Shown here: in pieces, positions 9,887 through 18,501 of the stretch
Position numbering within the stretch: position 1 is the first letter of the stretch
How the letters are laid out: every line of letters begins with the position of its first letter
NCBI GenBank assembly: GCA_958428365.1
Contig: CAUAFT010000007.1
Location: 86,008 to 150,007, forward strand
Reading direction: 5' to 3'
Source: an uncultured Lachnospiraceae bacterium
GTDB taxonomy: Bacteria; Bacillota; Clostridia; Lachnospirales; Lachnospiraceae
DNA: 64,000 nt
Notes under the pieces: generated by a model
Databases searched by the model: none
Seen by the model: only the letters and a program-made list of their open reading frames with translations
What the model was told of the DNA's origin: nothing
Translations under genes and position numbers: made by a program

Positions 9887-9914
9887 TTTACAAATCGGGA
9901 AAAAACTATAAAAT
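9887..9914 (+). promoter_or_regulatory. Probable promoter for the amidase gene
   Basis: TTTACA (9887-9892), a 16-base spacer and TAAAAT (9909-9914) lie in a very A/T-rich stretch after the protease stop. The match is fair and the spacing acceptable. No terminator hairpin is visible between the protease and this site, so read-through is also possible. Confidence 0.45.
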
Positions 9915-9961
9915 AAATAATAGAACTGTAAAGAATTATAAAAAATTTGGAGGAAAGAATT

Positions 9962-12900
9962 TTGCGGATGAAAAGATGGATAGCAGGATTTTTGTGTATC
10001 TGTCTTCTTGGTACATCAGATGCGCTGTATTCACAGGCAGCGGCGATCGGAACTTCCGACAGCCAGAAGCAGGATGTACAGCAGGAAGAGGAGATAGAAA
10101 ATACTGCAAAGCAACAGGAAGAGACAACAGAAGATGCTGACGATCAACAGGAAGAGACAACAGAAGATGCTGACGATCAGCAGGAAGAGACAACAGAGGA
10201 TGCTGACGATCAGCAGCAGGAGAATCAGCAGAATACTGCAGAAGATGTGACGGTGCAGCAGGGAGATGTCGAGAATGACCCAGCAGAGCAGCAGGGAGAC
10301 AGCGCGGCATCAGATGAAGAGATTACATCAGAGACACCGCTTTTAACTTATGCAGTCGTGGATCAGCCATACATAGAGACTCCGGGAACGCAGACAGTGC
10401 TTGTCGGTATTGACGCACAGGAGAAAACCATAGAACAGGCTGTGTTGGAGTATCAGAACAAAACCACCGGGGAAGTCTTTACCGCAGAAGCGCAGGAGAT
10501 CCTGGAAGATTCCGTGATATTTTCCATGGAATTTGAAAATGAGACGAAGACAGGCGTTTATGAATTATCCGGGATTCGTTATACCATAGACGGTGTGGAA
10601 TATCAGACGGATTTCAAAGAAGCGGGCATGGAGATGCTCTTTGGAGTGAACACAGACGTTGATTCCGATCCCGATGCAGTGGTGGTAGAAGGGGAGGAAG
10701 ACGTTGATATTGATGTCGTGACCATTGACGGAGATGGAAATACCACTTCCCAGAGCAGTATCGGCGAGGCGATCGGGGAAGCGCAGTCACAGTCCACAGC
10801 AGGTTCCTTCGGACTGCCGGCAATGAGAGCGTCAGGAAACGTCCTGGTGTTATTAGATCCGGGACATGACGCCAATCATCCGGGCGCCTCGGCAAACGGA
10901 GTCGTAGAAAAAGATCTGAATCTGGCGATCGCAAAATACTGTAAAGCAGAATTGGAAACCTATGCGGGAGTCACCGTTCAGATGACGAGAGACGGAGATG
11001 CCTGCCCTTATAGCACATCCAACGCTTCAACCTGTAATTCCAGACGTGTGGATTATGCTAAGAGCATAGGAGCCAGCGTCTATGTCAGCATTCACAACAA
11101 TGCCGGAGGCGGAAACGGCGCGGAGGTCTATTATCCGAATCAGAACTATAATGCTTCGGTCAGCGCGGCAGGAAAGAGTCTGGCGCAGAAGATTCTGGAT
11201 AATCTCGTAAAGCTGGGACTGAAGGACAGAGGAATCAAGATCCGTAATTCGGAAGACGGCACTACCTATGCGGACGGAAGCCTCGCCGACTACTATGCAG
11301 TCATCAAGAACTGTAAAAAAGCGGGAATCCCGGCGATTATCATAGAACATGCCTTTGTGGATTCCTCCGACGCAGCAAACTTTTTAAACAGCGATGCAAA
11401 ACTGAAAAAGCTGGGCGTTGCGGACGCTACGGGAATTGCGCAGTACTTCGGACTGAAAAAGAAGAGCGGCGGAACCGTGACAGTGAAAAAACCGGCAAAA
11501 ACCACCATCACCACGGCAAAATCCGTTGCCAATACCACCATTCGTCTTTCATGGAATAAGGTGGCGAACGCTTCCGGTTATGTCATTTACCGAAGCACAA
11601 AGAAAGACAGCGGTTATGAGAAGATCGCAACCATCACCAGTGGAAGTACCACCACATATGACAACAAAAAAGTAAGCGCCGGAAAGACTTATTATTATAA
11701 AATAAAGGTTCGGGCAACGGCAGGCGGGCAGAATGCTTACAGCAGTTACAGCGCCGTAAAATCAGCTAAGACCGTTAAGAGTACTTCCATCTCTTCCGTG
11801 AAGTCTGTCGGAAGTACAAAACTGAAAGTTACCTGGAGTGCGAGATCAGGAGCCAACGGCTATTACATCTATCGAAGCACAAAGAAAGACAGCGGCTATA
11901 AAAAGATTGCCACAGTTTCCGGAGCAAAGACCACTTCCTATACAGATACGGGAGTTAAAAAGGGAACCACCTATTATTACAAGCTGCGTTGCAGAAATAA
12001 GGTGGACGGTTCCACGGGCTACAGCAGCACCAGCGCGGCAGTTTCTGGAAGAACCGTTGGCGCTACAACGATTTTATCTGTAAAGTCAAAGGCAGATAAA
12101 AAGCTGGAGGTCACCTGGAAGGCGGTCAGCGGAGCCAATGGCTATTATGTTTACCGCAGTACAAGCGCAGCAGGCAGCTATAAACGGATTGCCACCGTCA
12201 GCGGAAAGACCACCACAAAATACGCAGATACGGATATCACCGCCGGAAAGACGTATTACTATAAGATTAAAACGCGCAATAAAGTGAATAAGGTTACCGG
12301 GTACAGCAGCGCAAGCAAGGCTGGCTATGGGAAGACCGTAAAAAATCCGGGAATTACATCTGTCATCTCCCGTTCTCCATCAAAGCTGGAGATCAACTGG
12401 AACAGTGTCAGCGGGGCCAATGGCTATTATGTTTACCGGAGTACGAAAAAGAACAGCGGATACGAAAAGATAGCCACCGTCAGCGGAAGAAGTACGGTGC
12501 AATATACGGATTCCTCGTTAAAAACGGGAAAGACTTATTATTATAAAGTAAGGAGCAGAAATAAGGTCAATGGTTCCACAGGCTATAGCAGTCCCGGTAC
12601 GGCAGTCAATGGAAAGACGGTGGCAAGGCCTGTCATCAGCTCTCTGAGAGAAAGCAACGGCGTGGTTTCCATAAAGTGGGGAAAAGTGAGCGGGGCAAGC
12701 GGTTATATCATAAGACGTGCGGCTTCGGAATCAGGAACTTATACCAGAGTAGCAACCATTACATCCGGCAGCACTACCTCGTATAAAGACAAGACTGTGA
12801 CAGCCGGAAATACCTACTATTACAGAATCCAGTCATTTAATACCGTCAACGGTCAAAAAGGTTACAGCGGCTATTGTTCCGCAAAATCCATTACCTTCGG

Positions 12901-13429
12901 CACGAAAATCATGGGAAGCAGTACCGTGACGGTCAATCAGATGGTGGCTTACTACAACAGCACCGGAAAGAAATATCCATCTTCTGTCTACTCCTCCAAA
13001 GGAGCCGCTAATATTACGGCATTCTGTAACATTGTAGTACAGGAAGCAGCGGCTGAGGGAGTTCGTGCAGACGTAGTATTTGCTCAGATCTGTAATGAGA
13101 CCGGATTCTTACAATTCGGCGGGGATGTCAGCGCAGAACAATGTAACTTTGCGGGACTTGGAGCTACTGGAAACGGAGTGGCGGGAGAGACATTTAAGAA
13201 TGTCCGAACAGGAATCCGCGCCCAGGTACAGCACTTGAAAGCATACGCATCAAAAGATCCGCTCAATCAAACCTGTGTCGACACACGGTTTTCCTATGTG
13301 ACCAGGGGAACAGCGCCATATGTGGAATGGCTTGGAATCCAGGAAAATCCGTATGGAAAGGGCTGGGCGACGGCTAAAAATTATGGATATAATTTAGTGA
13401 ATATTGTAAAAGTGATGCAAACCATGTAA
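9962..13429 (+). CDS. Secreted bifunctional autolysin: N-acetylmuramoyl-L-alanine amidase, Fn3 repeats, GH73 glucosaminidase
   Basis: This 1155-residue protein has a signal peptide, a Gln/Glu/Asp-rich linker with three exact 11-residue repeats, and an unassigned domain at about 115-280. The Amidase_3 domain spans about 295-500, with zinc-site residues His302 (DPGHD), Glu316 (VVEKD), His378 (SIHNN) and catalytic Glu462 (IIIEHAF). About six Fn3-like domains follow. The C-terminal glucosaminidase domain (about 980-1155) has catalytic Glu1046 in CNETGFLQFGG. The protein should cut both the stem-peptide amide and the glycan strand of peptidoglycan. I chose TTG at 9962, eight bases after GGAGG; ATG at 9968 or TTG at 9947 are alternatives. 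Confidence 0.9.
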   Translation: MRMKRWIAGFLCICLLGTSDALYSQAAAIGTSDSQKQDVQQEEEIENTAKQQEETTEDADDQQEETTEDADDQQEETTEDADDQQQENQQNTAEDVTVQQGDVENDPAEQQGDSAASDEEITSETPLLTYAVVDQPYIETPGTQTVLVGIDAQEKTIEQAVLEYQNKTTGEVFTAEAQEILEDSVIFSMEFENETKTGVYELSGIRYTIDGVEYQTDFKEAGMEMLFGVNTDVDSDPDAVVVEGEEDVDIDVVTIDGDGNTTSQSSIGEAIGEAQSQSTAGSFGLPAMRASGNVLVLLDPGHDANHPGASANGVVEKDLNLAIAKYCKAELETYAGVTVQMTRDGDACPYSTSNASTCNSRRVDYAKSIGASVYVSIHNNAGGGNGAEVYYPNQNYNASVSAAGKSLAQKILDNLVKLGLKDRGIKIRNSEDGTTYADGSLADYYAVIKNCKKAGIPAIIIEHAFVDSSDAANFLNSDAKLKKLGVADATGIAQYFGLKKKSGGTVTVKKPAKTTITTAKSVANTTIRLSWNKVANASGYVIYRSTKKDSGYEKIATITSGSTTTYDNKKVSAGKTYYYKIKVRATAGGQNAYSSYSAVKSAKTVKSTSISSVKSVGSTKLKVTWSARSGANGYYIYRSTKKDSGYKKIATVSGAKTTSYTDTGVKKGTTYYYKLRCRNKVDGSTGYSSTSAAVSGRTVGATTILSVKSKADKKLEVTWKAVSGANGYYVYRSTSAAGSYKRIATVSGKTTTKYADTDITAGKTYYYKIKTRNKVNKVTGYSSASKAGYGKTVKNPGITSVISRSPSKLEINWNSVSGANGYYVYRSTKKNSGYEKIATVSGRSTVQYTDSSLKTGKTYYYKVRSRNKVNGSTGYSSPGTAVNGKTVARPVISSLRESNGVVSIKWGKVSGASGYIIRRAASESGTYTRVATITSGSTTSYKDKTVTAGNTYYYRIQSFNTVNGQKGYSGYCSAKSITFGTKIMGSSTVTVNQMVAYYNSTGKKYPSSVYSSKGAANITAFCNIVVQEAAAEGVRADVVFAQICNETGFLQFGGDVSAEQCNFAGLGATGNGVAGETFKNVRTGIRAQVQHLKAYASKDPLNQTCVDTRFSYVTRGTAPYVEWLGIQENPYGKGWATAKNYGYNLVNIVKVMQTM
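10112..10210 (+). repeat. Three tandem 33-bp repeats encoding an acidic linker
   Basis: Units at 10112-10144, 10145-10177 and 10178-10210 each encode QQEETTEDADD. The first two are identical and the third differs by two bases. Copy number is likely to vary between strains by slippage. The linker lies between the signal peptide and the amidase domain. Confidence 0.95.
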
Positions 13430-13436
13430 AATAGAG

Positions 13437-13468
13437 GGCAGCAGTAGCAATACTGCTGTCTTATTTTT
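13437..13468 (+). terminator. Intrinsic terminator after the autolysin gene
   Basis: GGCAGCAGTA (13437-13446) pairs with TACTGCTGTC (13451-13460) around a GCAA tetraloop, followed by TTATTTTT. This is a textbook rho-independent terminator. Confidence 0.85.
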
Positions 13469-13506
13469 GTGATATAGGAAATTCCGATAGAATTTCCTAT
13501 GTCACA
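13468..13506 (+). repeat. Intergenic palindromic repeat, copy A
   Basis: Two 17-base arms (13468-13484 and 13490-13506) pair with one G-T mismatch. The core ATAGGAAATTC...GAATTTCCTAT is shared with copies near 23522, 28681, 42749 and 47236. The copy begins at the last T of the terminator before it. More structured sequence follows to 13625, including GAGCC/GGCTC and GCGTTC/GAACGC pairs. Confidence 0.8.
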
Positions 13507-13647
13507 AAAGCGTTCCGCGAGGATGATACGGGCAATTTCCCGTCTCAAAAAAAGCAGTCTCATACGAGAACGCAATCAAATACCCCGCAGTGAGCCGGAT
13601 CCTGGCTCATTGCCCGCGGGAATAAACCATATCATGGAGGATAGAAT

Positions 13648-14529
13648 ATGAAAAAGAATAGAATCAGCATCATCCTGTCGCTGTTTGTCATCGCCCTGCT
13701 TCTGGCGGCAGTTATTTTTCTGGCAAAGCAGGAGGAGGGACAGTGGGAGATCACTCAGTACGGCGATCCTGCGGGAAACCAGCTCATGTGTTACACCATG
13801 ACGGATAAGAAGGGCCATCTCATTGTGGTGGACGGCGGCTGGGGGGATAATGCAGAGGAGCTGCGCAGCCTCATTGCACAGAAGGGAAATCATGTGGACG
13901 CCTGGATCTTAACGCATCCCCATCAGGATCACATGGTTGCTTTTATGGATATTTATGACGATCCAGGCAAGCTAAAGATCGACCGGATCTACACGGTGGA
14001 GCTGCCGTCGGTGGAACTTTGCAGGGAGAATGCCTCCTGGGATGAATTTGGAACCTACGAGCGTTTTTTACAGATGGAGATTCCGGAATTGGAGTATGTA
14101 TATCCCGGCGACACCTGGAAGGTGGAAAATCTGGAATTTGAAGTCTTAAGCGCCTATGAGGACAGGGTGGACGAACTGAGCAACGACCTGCTTAACGACG
14201 GTTCCATGATGTTCCGTGTCACCGGAAACAGTGAGAGTATGCTCTTTTGCGCCGATGTGGGAAAATCCATGAGCGATTATCTTGCAGGCAAATATGGAGA
14301 AGGCTTAAGATCCGACTATCTTCAGATGGGACACCATGGAAACGGCGGATTGAAACAGGATTTTTATGAGCTGGTATCTCCAAAGGTTTCCTTTTTCGAC
14401 GCTCCGAACTGGCTTTTCTATGACGAGACCGGTAATTACACCACTCCGAAAAACAGGGAGATCATGGAGGAACTGGGAAGTGAGATCGTGAATTACGAGA
14501 CCGCCCCGAACAGTATCCTCCTGAAATAA
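13648..14529 (+). CDS. Membrane-anchored metallo-beta-lactamase-fold hydrolase (ComEC C-domain type)
   Basis: This 293-residue protein has one N-terminal helix (about 8-26), so the catalytic domain is probably outside the membrane. The metal-binding motif HPHQDH occupies residues 90-95 after a VVDGGWGDN strand. Further likely ligands are CADVGKS and the GHHGNGG loop. It resembles the stand-alone hydrolase domain of ComEC-related proteins, which act on phosphodiesters or nucleotides, but the substrate cannot be told from sequence. GGAGG lies upstream of the ATG. It stands alone between a structured intergenic repeat and the next promoter. A role in glycan or wall metabolism is only suggested by position. 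Confidence 0.8.
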   Translation: MKKNRISIILSLFVIALLLAAVIFLAKQEEGQWEITQYGDPAGNQLMCYTMTDKKGHLIVVDGGWGDNAEELRSLIAQKGNHVDAWILTHPHQDHMVAFMDIYDDPGKLKIDRIYTVELPSVELCRENASWDEFGTYERFLQMEIPELEYVYPGDTWKVENLEFEVLSAYEDRVDELSNDLLNDGSMMFRVTGNSESMLFCADVGKSMSDYLAGKYGEGLRSDYLQMGHHGNGGLKQDFYELVSPKVSFFDAPNWLFYDETGNYTTPKNREIMEELGSEIVNYETAPNSILLK

Positions 14530-14534
14530 AGAAT

Positions 14535-14563
14535 TTGAGTTAGAACCTGTCCTGTGTTATAAT
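14535..14563 (+). promoter_or_regulatory. Promoter for the downstream glycosyltransferase operon
   Basis: TTGAGT (14535-14540), a 17-base spacer and TATAAT (14558-14563), with an extended TGT just before the -10. It probably drives the 14594-20361 genes, which are tightly spaced. Confidence 0.75.
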
Positions 14564-14593
14564 ATTCCTATTGTGTTCGTAAAGAGGTAATTT

Positions 14594-17035
14594 ATGTTAA
14601 ATTATAACTTTGTAACAGAGCGGGTACGGTTTCAACTGGACAGAGAGAATACAGTGGTCTGCAACGGCTGGTTTCGGGAAGATAATCCTAAGGGCCGCAC
14701 ACTGGAATGTTATCTGGATCAGGAGAGGCTGGATATCCAGGAAAAAATTATAAAAGGCTCCCAGGTAAGGCAGAAATATTCCGAGTATCAGGCGGAGGTC
14801 AACGAAGAGCATATTCTCACCATCGACCTGCCCCCAGCCTGGGCGAAACGAAAGAAATTCATTTTATATACCTGCGGAGAAAATACGCGGAAGGTCTCCT
14901 ACTGTGCATCTACAAAAAAATTAAAGAAGATAAAAAACAGTGTAGACTATTACATTGAGATGCAGAAGCTGGAGGGAGAGCAGATGCTGCTCTCCGGCTG
15001 GTGTATTGCAGATAATGCGGTGAAGATCACCCTTCGGGGAAAAAATGACAGGGAGCTTCCGGTTAAGGTAGAGCGCAGTTACCGGAAAGATATTGCAGAG
15101 TTATTTGCGGAAATTGACGCTGAGTATCAGGCTGGTTTTCAGCTTACAGCGGATATCTCAGGGGAAGAATATCTGGAGGTCTGTTTTCAGTCAGGAGGGA
15201 AACAGGCTGTTTATCGGTTGAAAAGGAGCTGGCTGGAAAAGGGAAGGGGAGTCAGGGACGGAGTCTCGATCCTGAAAAAAGCAGTTTCTTACTATGAGCG
15301 CCACGGCATGGAGGCAACCCTGCTTCGGATCCGTTCCAAACTCTTTAAAAATGAGGAAGTACCCTACGATTATTGGAGAAAACGCCATACAGTGACGGAG
15401 GAGGAACTGGCGGCGCAGAGGCAGACGGAATTTGCCTGGCAGCCGAAGTTCAGCATTGTGGTTCCGCTTTACCGCACAAAAAAAACGTATCTGCGGGAGA
15501 TGATCGAATCCATACAGGCGCAGACCTATAGAAACTGGGAGCTTTGCCTGGCGGACGGAAGCGGCGAGGGGCATCTGCTTGAGAGCGTGGTAAGGGAATA
15601 CAGGGAACGGGATGAGAGGATCCGTTATCAGATATTGGAAGAGAATCTGGGAATCTCCGAGAATACCAACGCAGCCATCCATATGGCACAGGGGGACTAC
15701 CTTGTGCTGGCGGATCACGACGATCTGTTGTCTCCGGATGCTCTCTATGAGTGCGCCAAAGCCCTGAATGAGGATGAAGAGATCGACGTGCTCTATTCCG
15801 ATGAAGATAAGATCGATATGGATGGAAAAAAATATTTTGAGCCGCATTTTAAATCCGATCTGAACATGGATCTTTTATGCAGCATGAACTATATCTGTCA
15901 TTTGTTTGTGGTAAAAAAATCTCTGACAGAGACCTGCGGACTTTTGCGCCGGGAATTTGACGGGGCGCAGGATCACGACTTTATTTTCCGTTGTGTGGAG
16001 GAGGCGAAAAAGGTTCGCCACATACCGAAGGTTCTCTATCACTGGCGCTGTCATCTGGATTCCACCGCCTCCAATCCTGAGAGCAAACTCTATGCATTTG
16101 AGGCTGGCAGAAAGGCTGTGGAAGAGCATTACCGAAGAGCGGGAATCCCGGCAGTGGCAGAACACAGCGATTCCTACGGAATCTTTCGGACCAGATATCA
16201 GTGGGAAGAGCAGCCCCTCGTATCCATCATCATACCGAACAAGGATCACATCGAGGATTTAAAAAAGTGCATGGATTCCATTCAGGATGAATCTTCCTAT
16301 CGGAATTTTGAATTTATCATTGTGGAGAACAACAGTACCAGGGAGGAGACCTTTGCGTATTATAAGGAGATCGAATCGGAACAGGTGCATATCGTCTACT
16401 ATGAGGGAGAATTTAATTTTTCCAAAATCAATAATTATGGGGCGGCTTTTGCAAAGGGAGAATACCTCCTGCTCTTGAATAATGATACGGAAATGATCGG
16501 AGAGGATTGTCTGGAAGAACTGCTCTATCCCTGCATGCGGGAAGATGTGGGAGTCGTGGGAGCAAGACTCTATTATGAGGACGATACCATCCAGCATGGA
16601 GGCGTCATCATTGGATTTGGCGGTATGGCGGGTCATGCTTTTATCGGACAGTCCAGATATGAGACAGGTTATTTTTCACGAAGCGTCTGCGCCCAGGATC
16701 TGTCCGCAGTCACGGCGGCGTGTCTGATGACAAAGAAGAGCGTCTTTGAGGCTGTGGGCGGGCTGACAGAGGAACTGGTAGTCGCCCTCAATGACATTGA
16801 TTACTGTCTGAAGGTTCGAAGATTGGGCAAGCTGGTGCTCTACAACCCGTATGCACAGTTGTATCACTATGAATCCAAGTCCAGAGGTCTGGAGGATACG
16901 CCGGAAAAAGTGGCGCGGTTTCACCGGGAAGTGGATCTTTTTAATAGCCGCTGGGAAGAGCTTTTAAGGCGGGGAGATCCTTATTACAATCCAAATCTGA
17001 CACTGAATAAGGCGGACTTTTCGCTGAAGGTGTAG
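14594..17035 (+). CDS. Two-domain GT2 glycosyltransferase with N-terminal accessory domains
   Basis: This 813-residue cytoplasmic protein carries two GT-A-fold GT2 modules. The first (about 290-500) has FSIVVPLYRT and the ADHDDLL metal/nucleotide motif. The second (about 535-800) has VSIIIPNKD, VENNST and LLNNDTEM. The first ~220 residues form a beta-rich accessory region I cannot name, containing two NGW/SGWC-type motifs. Proteins with this tandem arrangement, often annotated as rhamnosyltransferases, build wall or capsule glycans; which sugars are moved is not visible. The spacer RYDYW-like linker matches the paralogue at 18502. The flippase gene starts 3 bases after the stop. Confidence 0.88.
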   Translation: MLNYNFVTERVRFQLDRENTVVCNGWFREDNPKGRTLECYLDQERLDIQEKIIKGSQVRQKYSEYQAEVNEEHILTIDLPPAWAKRKKFILYTCGENTRKVSYCASTKKLKKIKNSVDYYIEMQKLEGEQMLLSGWCIADNAVKITLRGKNDRELPVKVERSYRKDIAELFAEIDAEYQAGFQLTADISGEEYLEVCFQSGGKQAVYRLKRSWLEKGRGVRDGVSILKKAVSYYERHGMEATLLRIRSKLFKNEEVPYDYWRKRHTVTEEELAAQRQTEFAWQPKFSIVVPLYRTKKTYLREMIESIQAQTYRNWELCLADGSGEGHLLESVVREYRERDERIRYQILEENLGISENTNAAIHMAQGDYLVLADHDDLLSPDALYECAKALNEDEEIDVLYSDEDKIDMDGKKYFEPHFKSDLNMDLLCSMNYICHLFVVKKSLTETCGLLRREFDGAQDHDFIFRCVEEAKKVRHIPKVLYHWRCHLDSTASNPESKLYAFEAGRKAVEEHYRRAGIPAVAEHSDSYGIFRTRYQWEEQPLVSIIIPNKDHIEDLKKCMDSIQDESSYRNFEFIIVENNSTREETFAYYKEIESEQVHIVYYEGEFNFSKINNYGAAFAKGEYLLLLNNDTEMIGEDCLEELLYPCMREDVGVVGARLYYEDDTIQHGGVIIGFGGMAGHAFIGQSRYETGYFSRSVCAQDLSAVTAACLMTKKSVFEAVGGLTEELVVALNDIDYCLKVRRLGKLVLYNPYAQLYHYESKSRGLEDTPEKVARFHREVDLFNSRWEELLRRGDPYYNPNLTLNKADFSLKV

Positions 17036-17038
17036 GGA

Positions 17039-18274
17039 GTGAAGAACGTGGAAGAGAAAAAAACAAAATCCGTAAAACAGAATATGATTTTTAACACGGC
17101 AGGTTCTCTGATCTACTATGTCTGCCAATGGCTGATGTCGGTACTCATTGTGCGGATCTCAGGTTTTGCCGATGCGGGGATCCTGTCTCTGGCAATGAGC
17201 GTGACAGCGGCGCCTGCCATCATAGGACTTTTTAATATCCGAAGCTATCAGGTATCCGACATAGAGGGACAGTATCCGGATGAGGTCTATGTGAGATCCA
17301 GGGTCTACACCAATATTCTGGCGTATCTGATCTGTTTTGCAGTGGTTCTCATCAATGGCTACAGTCTGGAAAAGGCTCTGGTCATCATGGTATTTATGTT
17401 CTTTAAGATGGCGGAGGGATTTGCCGACGTCTACTATGGCATCGATCAGAAGAGAGAGCGGATGGATTACGCAGGGATCTCCCTAAGCGTCCGGGGAGTC
17501 GGTTCCCTGTTCCTCTTCGTGGCAGTCTTTCAGCTTACCGGGAGTCTGCTGGCAAGCATCGCGGCAATGAGCGTCTTTTCGTTCCTGGTCATCTTTTTCT
17601 ACGACAGAAGGGTGACGGATGTAAGGAAGGAGAAGCGGGCGGATACAGGAGCGATGGTGAAAAGCCTGTTGTTGACCTGCTTTCCATTGGCGGTGGTGGC
17701 GTTTTTGAATAATCTCTCCATCTCTGTGCCAAAACTTTTCTTAGAGCGTTATTTTGGAGAGGAGATCATGGGAATCTATTCCTCAGTGTCTTCGCCGACC
17801 ATGGTGATCCAGCTTGCGGCGACCACCCTGTTTGCTCCGCTGGTTCCGCTTTTGACCGCGGAATACAACCAGAAAAATAAGAAAAATTTTATGAAGATCA
17901 TCCGGCAGTTCGCTCTGCTCATCGGAGCCATCACCCTGATCTGTCTGGTGGGGGGAAAACTGCTGGCGCGCTGGGGTCTGGTGCTGTTGTTTGGAACGGA
18001 GATCGAGCCTTATGTCCATCTGTTTCTTCCGGTGGTTCTCATCGCGGTGCTGATTGCAGTCAATGCCAGCCTGTTCAGCATCTGTACGCTGATCCGTGAG
18101 ATCAGGTCTCAGTATCTGATCGGCTTTGCCGGGATCATCGGAGCGCTGATCCTGTCCGTGACCGTGGTAAAGGCAGGTTCCATGGAGGGCGTGAACCTGG
18201 CGTTGGTGGGCACCTTACTGATACAGATCGCAATACAGCTTGGATTGATCTGGAAAAATTTAAGGAACTTATAG
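17039..18274 (+). CDS. Wzx-type polysaccharide flippase (PST/MOP superfamily)
   Basis: This 411-residue protein has about 12 hydrophobic helices and the conserved N-terminal FNTAGSLIYYVCQWLMS helix of oligosaccharide flippases. It should move undecaprenyl-linked repeat units to the outer leaflet. The start is uncertain: GTG at 17039 overlaps the presumed ribosome site GGTGTAGGG, and GTG at 17048 has better spacing. It lies between two glycosyltransferases, supporting a Wzx/Wzy-type pathway together with the polymerase-like gene at 1964 and the priming enzyme at 20544. Confidence 0.85.
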   Translation: MKNVEEKKTKSVKQNMIFNTAGSLIYYVCQWLMSVLIVRISGFADAGILSLAMSVTAAPAIIGLFNIRSYQVSDIEGQYPDEVYVRSRVYTNILAYLICFAVVLINGYSLEKALVIMVFMFFKMAEGFADVYYGIDQKRERMDYAGISLSVRGVGSLFLFVAVFQLTGSLLASIAAMSVFSFLVIFFYDRRVTDVRKEKRADTGAMVKSLLLTCFPLAVVAFLNNLSISVPKLFLERYFGEEIMGIYSSVSSPTMVIQLAATTLFAPLVPLLTAEYNQKNKKNFMKIIRQFALLIGAITLICLVGGKLLARWGLVLLFGTEIEPYVHLFLPVVLIAVLIAVNASLFSICTLIREIRSQYLIGFAGIIGALILSVTVVKAGSMEGVNLALVGTLLIQIAIQLGLIWKNLRNL

Positions 18275-18291
18275 AGGAGAGATAAGTTAGC

Positions 18292-18495
18292 ATGATGAGA
18301 GTCTATATATGTCCTGAATGCGGATGGATTCGGACGGTATCGAGAAGAAAAGATGTGGAATGCTATAAATGCGGCTGTGCACAGATGACAGCCTCCAAAT
18401 TGACCTATGTGGAATATACGCAGATGGATGAGAAAAAGAGAGAAGATTATGTGAAAAGCTGGCTTTATATCCACAACCGAAAGAAAGGCAGTTAA
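18292..18495 (+). CDS. Small zinc-ribbon protein of unknown function
   Basis: This 67-residue protein has two CxxC pairs (CPECG near residues 8-12 and CYKCG near 24-28), which should bind one zinc ion in a rubredoxin-like ribbon. A charged helical tail with KKREDYVKSWLYIHN follows. It starts 17 bases after the flippase and ends 6 bases before the next glycosyltransferase, so it is part of the operon. Either of two adjacent ATGs (18292 or 18295) could be used. I do not recognise the family. A regulatory or scaffold role for the glycosyltransferases is speculation from position. Confidence 0.75.
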   Translation: MMRVYICPECGWIRTVSRRKDVECYKCGCAQMTASKLTYVEYTQMDEKKREDYVKSWLYIHNRKKGS

Positions 18496-18501
18496 CGTGT
18501 C

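Noticed and set aside
13507..13630. Riboswitch before the metallo-beta-lactamase-fold gene
   Set aside because: Several stems are visible, but no known aptamer consensus or expression platform could be recognised.
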